Assembly (NCBI GenBank): GCA_963922205.1
Contig: CAWUHX010000151.1
Span: 124,001-188,000, forward strand
DNA: 64,000 nucleotides
Reading direction: 5' to 3'
Origin: Romanomermis culicivorax
Taxonomy: Eukaryota; Nematoda; Enoplea; Mermithida; Mermithidae
Of the stretch, positions 56,483-64,000 are shown one piece after another. Made by a program: the position numbers and the translations under genes. The notes under the pieces were generated by a model. The model was not told where the DNA came from. It ran no database searches and worked only from the letters and a program-made list of their open reading frames with translations. Within the stretch, counting starts at the first letter, position 1; every line of letters begins with the position of its first letter.

Positions 56483-56940
56483 CTGCCCGATTATGCTCTT
56501 GGATAGTTTGAAGAAAAAATTGAAATGTTCGACTTTAAAGCCTAATTTACAAGCATCGTGGAACAAATTTTCTGGCAATTTTAATGAATTAACTTCTCTA
56601 AAAACACCGGCAGGCTTGAAAAAGCTCAAAAACAGCGCGATAAAGCATCTGTGAGCATTTTTAAGCGAAAAAATGACGATTTTAGGACGAAAACAAATTT
56701 TTTCTACATATGGAAAAAAATTTGACCCCTTTCCACATTTGTGGAAAGAAGTTCGTGGAAAAAAAGTGTTTTAAAGTTCACCAAAACGCATCTTTTCGAT
56801 TTTGAATTCCCCAAATTTTTTTCCACAAGTGAGAACCATACCCAAAATTTTTTTCCTCATTTCCAAATTTTTTTCCGCAAAAGACCCCATTTGAGGGAAA
56901 AAACGGTGGCGCAAATGTGAAAAACAACAGCGATCATCCA
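56483..56940. other. Intergenic, nothing recognised
   Basis: AT-rich sequence with GAAAAAATTTGG-type text, preceding the hAT remnant. Confidence 0.4.
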
Positions 56941-58004
56941 CAGGGTTGGCAAGACCTGGGTTTTTGGGTTTTTGGGTTTTTCTGGGTTTTTCTGGGTGCA
57001 TTTTTTTGACAAAATTTGGGTTTTTGGGTTTTTCTTAATTCTTTTAAAATGAGGATTTCATCGTTAATTTGAGGATTTCATCGTTAATTTCCCAGTGGCA
57101 AATCCAGAACGAGATTGAGGATTTCATCGTTAATTTCCCTGTGGCAAATCCAGAACTAGCTGACCAAAAAAGTGCTGTGTATCAAGAATTGACGCAATAC
57201 ATGATTGAGGCAAAATTACAAAAACAAAATAACTCATTTCGCTACCAGACCAGATGCTCGTCAAAAAGAAAAAGTCTGTCCTTGAGTATTGGCTCACAGA
57301 TGGAGCTTACTGGCCGCTGGTGCAACGAATCGTTCTGAAGGTACACATAGATAACATGTCATTTGTTTCAATGTATTACATGTATAAAAAATTAATTGAG
57401 GTTTTTTCGCTCGTTGTCTCTACCGCATCTTCGGAAAGAAACTTCTCTACCTTTGGCTTCATACATTCCAAGCTGCGAAATCAATTGTCGACGGAAACAG
57501 TGCGCAAACTGCTATTCGTTAAGACAAACTTTGGGCTGCTAGAAAGTTCCCGTGACTGTGAATCTGATGAAGTGAGCGAAGCCGAAGCGTGAAATTTGAT
57601 TTCCGTAATTTTCAATTTTTTAAAGTGACATTTCAATTTTTAGTGTTTAGATCATGCAATAAAAAATTCAATAAACAGCCAATCGTTTTAATGAGCCAAA
57701 TCGATAAAATCGTTGTGCAATGTGCAGTCGCATGACTCGTGTAAATATGTTACAACCAAATGTATAGTCAGTCTTGAACACTGTTCAGCAATTTAATACA
57801 CTTTATAGGTTAAAAATAACATTCTCATATATATTTTAAGTAAAATGATCACTCATTAGTACAAAACTGGAACAAAAACCCTAGAAAAACCCACCAAAAA
57901 CCCAGAAAAACCCATCAAAAACCCAGAAAAACCCAGAAAAACCCACCCAAAAACCCAAAAACCCAAAAATGAAGATTTCAAAAACTGGGTTTTTGCCAAC
58001 CCTG
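56941..58004 (+). mobile_element. hAT transposon remnant with perfect 8-bp target-site duplication
   Basis: 1,064 bp. The ends are CAGGGTTGGCAAGACCTGGG and, inverted, CAGGGTTGGCAAAAACCCAG, flanked by ATCATCCA on both sides (56933..56940, 58005..58012). Subterminal GGGTTTTT / AACCC repeats. It retains the 3' end of a hAT transposase gene (57254..57592). Termini match the element at 2743..4020 and the solo end at 1421, so all belong to one hAT group. Confidence 0.85.
57069..57592 (+). pseudogene. hAT transposase, C-terminal dimerisation domain remnant
   Basis: The 112-codon ORF at 57254..57592 holds the hAT C-terminal dimerisation motif: SLVVSTASSERNFSTFGF then IHSKLRNQLSTETVRKLLFV. In known hATs the equivalent is the conserved 'A.S...ER.FS..' block. 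A preceding 89-codon ORF (57069..57338) overlaps it in another frame and may carry the upstream segment (PVANPELADQKSAVYQEL). Three short direct repeats (GAGGATTTCATCGTTAATTT) lie at its start (57051..57140). BED finger and catalytic DDE region are deleted, so it is dead. Confidence 0.75.
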
Positions 58005-58045
58005 ATCATCCATCATCATGATTTTGGAGAATTTGAGGAAAAAAC

Positions 58046-61000
58046 GGCAGTGTCTATTAGCCGGATACGGCGAATATAATATTTTATATTTGCAGTATAC
58101 TGTTAATAGTGCCTGCTATATAAGACCTACTATTAGCCGCACGAAAAGTACAGTATATCTCATCTTACTAATTTTTCATTGATATTTTCATCTTGCCGGT
58201 CAGATTGCACATTTGTCAGCTGTTACCTATTCAGCCTGGCACGTTGCATACAGTTTATATTTTCATAATTAACCTGATTTGTGTACAAATTTATTAAAAT
58301 CTATTCGATTTACATGATAAGTAGGTCGATATCAATATATGAGGAAACTTTTGTGCACAATATAGCTTAATTTTTCGATGATTTTCAGGATGGATTGTTA
58401 TGTACAAGCCATTGAACTTCATAATTTGCACAAAATGCTGCAGCCAAAGATTATTGACCTGTACACTGCAGATGCTTCGAAAGCTTTAGTAGCTGGTTCG
58501 GTTTTTGGTTGCTTCCAAGATCTCGCCAAAGCCATCAAACGGCTAGAAAGTGAAACTTTTCAGTCATTTTCAATCGAGTCCAGTAAACGTTTTCATAACG
58601 ATGAAAAGTAATTTGTTTTTTCAAAGCTTGTTCTAGTTTGCTGGAATGGTATTCATTGTAGGGCAACTGGCATAGGCCTACGACCCAATCAAAGTTATTT
58701 CGGAGCTGTGGGGTGTAGCTGTCGTTTAAATATTAATTTCAATAATGCAGAAAATAAACTGAAAGTCACCCGCTGGAATTTTAAACATAATCACAAAGTT
58801 TCTGAAGAATTATTGTTCATTTCCCACATAAAAGAAGATTAGACGGAGATGCAAGAGATTTCATTGTAAAAGCAGCCCAGTTGGGAGCTAATGTAAAATT
58901 AATTGCTGAGGAAATTCGCTCCACTGAAGGTAAACAAGTGACTAATCATGATATTAGAAACATCATAGATGCTGCTCGGAGTTCTGAGAAAGCCAACGAA
59001 GTTTCCAAAACTATTTATTTTCTTGAAAATGTGAAAAAGACTGATCCAGGCTCGTATCTCAAAGTTATATCAGACCCACAATCGAATGTTGTGGATATAA
59101 TCTTTTTTCAAACTAGTCTCATGCATCAATGGTTTATCGAATTTCCAGAATTAGTTGAAGTAGATGGAACTTCCTTTAAACAACATCAACTATGTTCTTT
59201 TTTTATTCACTGCGCTAGATAAGAATCGTATCAGTCCCATTGTTGCTGCAGCATTTTTGAGCTCGGAGACTGAATATCTTGTGACATCTTGTTTCGAACA
59301 GTTTAAAATCAGTAATCAGGATAGCGTAGACAAAACTAAAATTGTTGTTTTGGACAAAGATTTTGAGTCCGTTAAGGCGGCTCAGAATACTTTCCAGAAC
59401 GCAACTGTTTTATTATGTATGGTTCATGTCGAGCAAAATTTTCAGAAAATTGTTCGGGAAATGAAGTTTACCCCTAGTGAGTCATGTGAAATAGGCAAGT
59501 CTAATTTAACTTTACAGAATATCAAAGAACGTGCATTGTCGTTGCTGAAAAGACTATTACACGCAAGAAAGTTTGACGTCTTTGATGACAGTTGGACTGA
59601 GCTCCTGAATGATAAATTAATCCCAAGTCATTTCAAAGAAATTTTCACATCTAACTAGATGAGTTGTAAGGAAATGTTGGCTTATGTCTTTCGGAAAAAT
59701 CTCACGAATTTTGGAATTAATGATACTAATATCGGATTGAAGCACAAAATAAACATATCAAAGACGTAATAAATCCGTATTCGCGGGTGTCGTTATGCAT
59801 CGAAAATCTGATAAAATTTATTTCTATGCATACGTTCAATGTAAAGCATTGGGAATACATGGAAAAATGTAAAGGCAAAATTATTCCCAACATTCTATCA
59901 TTAGAACGAAAAGAATTTTTGTTCAAACATTTCACCGATTTTGCTGCTTCTAAGCTCAGTGCAGAATATAATTTGTTTCAGAGAGACCTTCGAAAATTTC
60001 AGATCATCAACAATGATGGAGCCACTAATGTTTGTTTCCAAAACGTATTCTGACTCCAAATATACCATTATACAGGATCGCAAATGTTCTTGTGAATTTT
60101 TCTGCCATTTTGAGTTGCCTTGTCCTCACATTATGGCTGTTATAAATTCGGAAAATTTAGAAATATTTGATTTGAACCTTATTTCACAACATTTCCAACG
60201 GTTTAAATTCGTTACGTCTGTTCCTGATAACTTCAGTCATGATCCATAGTTGGAAAAAATTCCCGAAAATTCTATCGCAATACATAGATATTTCAAAAAA
60301 TAGAATTTTGTCTGTAAATGAAAAATACAACAAAATGTTGAAACTAGCCAAGCGAGTTTGTGACGTCTGCAGCAAATTAAGTTTCACAGAATTTGAAAAG
60401 CAATATGAACAGTTAAAAAAATTTTTCAATAGCCTGAATACATCTGAGCCTATGTCGATGGTTATTTCAAAAACTGATGAACTGGTGGAAAAAAGCTTCG
60501 ATTTGGAAACAGCAAATGCTGCAACTGATGTTAGAATGTCGAAAACTGGAAGCATCGTGAGCGATCTTTTACCATCAGTGTCAAACCACAATGTTGAGAA
60601 AGAGATCTGATGTGAGGCTTCCGAGTTCAAAAATGATCAAGACTCACCAGATTAGTTACTTTCTTTTAGAAAACAGCGTAAGATCATGGGTTATGTAAAG
60701 GGTTTGACAGAGAAAGGTATTTTCGTGAAAAGCAAATAAATCAACTTAAACTCTCTGATGCAGAACCCAATGTGGTGACTTTATTACGGATAATATTTTG
60801 AATAAAGTATCGGATTTGATCCGACTATTTTTCAACAGCGATTATCCATCTCCACCAACCCAACGTTTGAAAAAACAAAATGGCCGTTTTGTGCAAATTA
60901 TGAAGTTCAATGGCTTGTACACGACAATCCATCCTGAAAATCATCGAAAAATTAAGCTATATTGTGCACAAAAGTTCCCTCATAAATTGATATTGACCAG

Positions 61001-61276
61001 TTTATCATGTAAATCGATTAGATTTCAATAAATTTGTACACAAATTAGGATAATCATGAAAATATAAACTATGCAATGTGCCAGGCTGAGTAGGTAACAG
61101 CTGACAAGTGTGCAATCTGATTCGCAAGATGGAAATATCAATGAAAAATTAGTAAGATGTGAGATATACTGTATTTTTCGTACGGCTAATAGTAGGTCTT
61201 ATATAGCGGGCACTATTAACAGTATACTGCAAATATAAAATATTATATTCGCCATATCCGGCTAATAGACACTGCC
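58046..61276 (+). mobile_element. MULE (Mutator-like) transposon with 275-bp inverted repeats and 9-bp duplication
   Basis: 3,231 bp. The terminal inverted repeats are 58046..58320 and 61002..61276 and match along their full length with few mismatches. They start GGCAGTGTCTATTAGCCGGA. The 9-mer GGAAAAAAC is perfectly duplicated at 58037..58045 and 61277..61285. Long TIRs and 9-bp duplications are the Mutator hallmark. A broken transposase gene with FLYWCH/FAR1-like, DDE and SWIM regions lies between the TIRs. It inserted 33 bases from the right end of the hAT remnant. Confidence 0.9.
58387..60610 (+). pseudogene. MULE transposase (FLYWCH/FAR1-like N-terminus, DDE core, SWIM zinc finger), broken
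   Basis: Order on the plus strand: N-terminal exon (MDCYVQAIELHNLHK..., 58387..58609); a probable intron of about 55 bases (GTAATTTG...TTGTAG); a FLYWCH/FAR1-like zinc-binding segment (YFGAVGCSCRLNI, KVTRWNFKHNHKV); a helical stretch (DARDFIVKAAQLGANVKLIA); a DDE core with D in ELVEVDGTSF and D in KIVVLDKDFESV followed by CMVHVEQNFQKIV; then a SWIM finger KCSCEFFCHFELPCPH (CxCx9CxH). Frames change near 58815, 59180, 59660 and 60050, so it is a pseudogene. Family members include ZSWIM-like domesticated proteins. Function in an intact copy: transposition. Confidence 0.8.
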
Positions 61277-61277
61277 G

Positions 61278-61734
61278 GAAAAAACATCAATAAGCAGCCT
61301 GAACACAGTAAATTCATCGTGCAATTCGAGTAAATGCACATTTTCAATCACTTCAAAAACAACAGCACCCTTGTTCTTGCCTTGCATCCGCCATGTTTCA
61401 TTCTGTAAAGCATCATAGTTTTCTCTTTACTCTCAAAAACCTGTTTTTATCCAACAAGACCTACTTTGCGTGAAAATTTAGCTTATTACACATGTAAGAT
61501 AAGTGATAAAACATTAGTGTAAATTTGTAATGTATAAAATATATATCTGATTACTGTATATAATTTCATTTTCTTGATGTATTTTCAAGTGTGTCTGGTT
61601 TCCGTCATATTGACACTCCTGTACTTTTTTAAAATGTTGCTAAGTAATTTGTTTTGAACTTTCTAGCACCCAAAAACTGCTATTGACCCAATTAGGAATC
61701 GTGACATAATATATTCACACATCGGCAACTGCTG
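61278..61734. other. Intergenic, nothing recognised
   Basis: AT-rich sequence between the MULE and the left end of the Harbinger element. Confidence 0.4.
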
Positions 61735-61744
61735 CCGGTTCCAC

Positions 61745-61995
61745 AATGCTCACTTTGGGCCTCAAAGGTACCTTTGAAGCCGAGGGGATACTTTGCATAG
61801 GAAACCTTTGAAAATTTCACGTTCCACAAATTTTCAAAGGTACCTTTGCCAAAGTATACTTTGCAAAGTCTCCTTTGGCAAAGTGAGTTTTTTGATTTTT
61901 GCGTTCCACAATCTTTCCGACGTTCAAAGGGTCGCTTTGCAAAGGCTAAATTTCAAAGGGAGGTAGGGAGCTCCCTTTGGCGAAGCATGGGGACC
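61745..61995. repeat. Subterminal CTTTG/CAAAG repeat cluster of the Harbinger element
   Basis: More than a dozen CTTTG or CAAAG motifs, several paired as inverted repeats (CAAAGGTACCTTTG, CTTTGCCAAAG, CTTTGGCAAAG), plus GTTCCACAA at three places. Likely protein-binding array for the transposase. Confidence 0.6.
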
Positions 61996-62100
61996 CTTTG
62001 AACGTTATAAACATAGCAAATTTTTTTAAATGTGTGTAATTTTTTCCAGCAATTTATTTAATTTAAAATTATTTGCTAATTTTTTAATTTTGGAGCAATT

Positions 62101-63541
62101 ATGGATGCTGCTCGAATCGTAAATGAAATTTTGCACGAAGATGACGATGCGCCACCGAGAATTAGAAAATTTAAGGATTTAATTAATCCATTTGAGGGTT
62201 TATCGAACGCCGAAATTTACGATCAATATCGATTTCCGCGGAACATAATTTTAGAAATTACTGATTTAATTAACGAAGATGCTGAACGACCGTCAAAAAG
62301 GAGTCGAGCTATTCCTCCGTTGCTTCAAGTTTGCATCAGTCTACGATATTTAGCCTCAAATTCTTTTCAGCAAGTGAGTTTAATAAAATTGAATGGGAAT
62401 AATGAGCAGCTTGCTTGAAAAGCATACCTGTGAGTCCTCAAGTCGGTTGGGGGGAGTGTAAATTCAAAATTCGCTGAGGGGGGTACCCAATTTTTCCAAA
62501 AATCCTTAGGGGGCCGGGTAAAAAAAGTCGAAAAAAAGGCCAATTTTTTAAAAAAAGTTCGAAAAATTCCGAAAATTTTCCCGAAAAATGCCCAAAAAAG
62601 GCACTTTTTTGGCCATTTTTTACCAATTTTTCGAGTTGGGGGTGGGGTACCAACATTTGCCTACTGGGTTTAATCCAGTTGGGGGGGGGGGGGGGAGAGG
62701 TCTGCCCCCAATTACAGGTATGTTGAAAAGTTTGGTGAATTTTTTTTTAATTGAAATTTTTTGTTAGGTTATAGGCGATATGGTTAACGTTGCCAAAAGC
62801 ACTTGCTGTCGATCACTTTGGCGTTGTCTACGTGCTTTAGTCCGACACGCACCGAATTATATTAGATTTCCGAGCGCAGTGCAAGAAATTACAAGGTAAA
62901 AACAAGAATTTTATGAAATTGCTAATTTCCCAAATGTAATTGGAGTGATCGATGGAACGCACATTCGAATTTTAGCCCCGAAGTTATTTGAAAATGTTTA
63001 CGTTAATCGAAAGTCATTCCATTCTTTAAACATTCAAGGTAAATAATGGGCGTTTGCGATTATGATGGTTATTTTACCAATGTCACAGCAAAATGGCCCG
63101 GAAGCAGTCACGATTCTCCCGTTTTTAATGAATCAGAACTTAAAAATTACTTGGAAAGAAATGAACACATTGGTTATTTACTAGGCGACAGCGGATACGC
63201 CTGCAAGCATTACCTTTTGACACCATTTTTGTCGCCAGCTAATCACGGTCAAGAAAGATACAATATTTCACACAAAAAAAACGCGCGTATTGATAGAACA
63301 AGTTTTCGAACAATTTAAGCATCGATTTTCAATTTTACACAGTGAAGTTCGATTGGATTTAAAATGGGTACCAATGCTCATCGTATGCTGCGCCATATTG
63401 CACAATATTGCCGTAAAAAACAAATTGCCCGACTTTAATGAAATGGACAAAATTTTGGATGATGAAGACGATACACCTGCTCTAAATTTACAAAACGGAC
63501 TGCGCTACCGGGATCTTGTTGTCAGAAATTTTTTCGATTAA
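62101..63541 (+). pseudogene. PIF/Harbinger transposase (HARBI1-like), broken
   Basis: Exon 1 (62101..62373) starts MDAARIVNEILHEDD and carries the helical N-terminal region (LSNAEIYDQYRFPRNIILEI, LLQVCISLRYLASNSFQ). The intron 62374..62767 has GTGAGT and TTGTTAG borders. Exon 2 continues VIGDMVNVAKSTCCR, then the DDE core: D in NVIGVIDGTHIRILAP, D in IGYLLGDSGYACKHYL and E in VLIEQVFEQFKHRF. Lesions: TAA at 62897..62899, a frameshift near 63040, and a frameshift in the A-run at 63279..63286. Stop at 63539..63541. All catalytic motifs survive but no full frame does. Typical length for the family (about 400 aa). Confidence 0.85.
62427..62718. mobile_element. MITE family A, copy 6, inside the Harbinger transposase intron
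   Basis: 292 bp, TA|CCTGTGAGTCCTCAAGTC at the left and CCCCCAATTACAGG|TA at the right, with family A interior (GTTGGGGG, GGGGGGTACCCAATTTTTCC, CCCAAAAAAGGCAC). The host intron would otherwise be about 100 bp. Confidence 0.75.
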
Positions 63542-63730
63542 TGTTGCATTTATTTGTGGATTTTTTGTGCAATGTTTTTGTGGTGCTTTTTGTTAAATAT
63601 GACTATTATATTTTGATATTTTAATATCAATAAAAAAAGACAAAAAACCGGGGAAAAATTGCAACAAACAAAAAACTGAACAAATTACAATCTAACAAAA
63701 TAAAAGGCGAAAAAAAAATTTATTGCATTA

Positions 63731-64000
63731 TTAACCAAATTTGACGTTTGGATTTCCAACCAATTCCGCTTGGATTTTTACTAGGGACCCTTCGTAAAAT
63801 GCTTTTTTGGCTTTCGAAGCTTCACCCTTTTCTTTGTAATAGGCAGTTTCGGCCAATAGTTTTTCATGAATCAGTTTTTCATTTTCGAATTGTTGTTCTA
63901 AAATTTTTTAAGGTCAGCTGTTCTTTATTTAATTTTTCAGTCGAGCAGCCAGCTTCCAACGATAATTTTTGTTTCAAATTCTTTGGCAGTAAATTGGCAG
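63731..64000 (-). pseudogene. Harbinger second ORF (Myb/SANT-like DNA-binding protein), C-terminal part, frame broken
   Basis: Minus strand, stop TAA at 63731..63733. The C-terminal 55 residues form a coiled coil of the type that ends Harbinger Myb/SANT-like proteins (EQQFENEKLIHEKLLAETAY, YKEKGEASKAKKAFYEGSLV). One frame break near 63905 (T/A-run) separates it from the upstream part (LPKNLKQKLSLEAGCSTEKL). The N-terminal SANT/trihelix domain lies beyond the window edge. In known Harbingers this protein brings the transposase to the nucleus and the element ends. Confidence 0.6.

Larger units (their letters stand above)
61735..64000 (+). mobile_element. PIF/Harbinger-type transposon, right end beyond the window
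   Basis: It holds a HARBI1-like transposase on the plus strand and a convergent second ORF on the minus strand, the standard two-gene Harbinger layout. The left 350 bases (61740..62000) are packed with CTTTG/CAAAG motifs and three GTTCCACAA copies, which fits subterminal transposase-binding sites. The exact left terminus and TNA duplication could not be fixed because the right end is outside the window. Confidence 0.75.

Noticed and set aside
1..64000. tRNA or rRNA genes
   Set aside because: I saw no convincing cloverleaf or rRNA core sequence by eye; a tRNAscan or Infernal run would be decisive.

Overview
The window reads as AT-rich, intron-bearing, transposon-laden animal DNA, probably from an arthropod. 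The evidence is spliced genes with many introns near 50 bp, LINE, Ty3/gypsy, hAT, MULE and PIF/Harbinger relics, many MITEs with long C/G runs, and no bacterial-style operons. I cannot name the species.

The only clearly functional host gene is a PCM1 (pericentriolar material 1) orthologue on the minus strand, 13327..29012. I reconstructed 27 coding exons whose splice phases all agree, giving 3465 nt (about 1154 aa). Exon 19 carries the highly conserved C-terminal PCM1 block. The gene is split by an 8.7 kb intron (18413..27144) that has collected MITEs, a Tc1/mariner-like element and dispersed repeats.

Left part (1..13 kb): LINE fragments, a three-layer nest (MITE, then a hAT-like element, then a second copy of the same MITE), a 4.1 kb hAT-like element with a perfect 8-bp target-site duplication and a LINE corpse inside it, and a 1.7 kb foldback element with arms of about 600 bp. 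An LTR-like segment lies near 12.1-12.6 kb.

Centre (30.6..44.4 kb): a 13.8 kb Ty3/gypsy-type LTR retrotransposon on the minus strand with both LTRs, gag, protease, RT/RNase H and integrase, all decayed to some degree. In the position where retroviruses carry env lies an extra coding region of about 4 kb. It begins with a DEDDy-type 3'-5' exonuclease domain and ends in an RGG-rich tail. This is the most unusual thing in the window.

Right part (44.5..64 kb): dispersed AT-rich repeats, several hairpin MITEs, a hAT-like MITE inside another MITE, a 1.06 kb hAT remnant with an 8-bp duplication, a 3.2 kb MULE with 275-bp inverted repeats, a 9-bp duplication and a broken DDE/SWIM transposase, and a PIF/Harbinger element running off the right edge. 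The Harbinger has a broken transposase gene (its intron invaded by a MITE) and a convergent second ORF.

All coordinates come from reading by eye. Exon borders rest on GT/AG sites and reading frame, not on transcripts.
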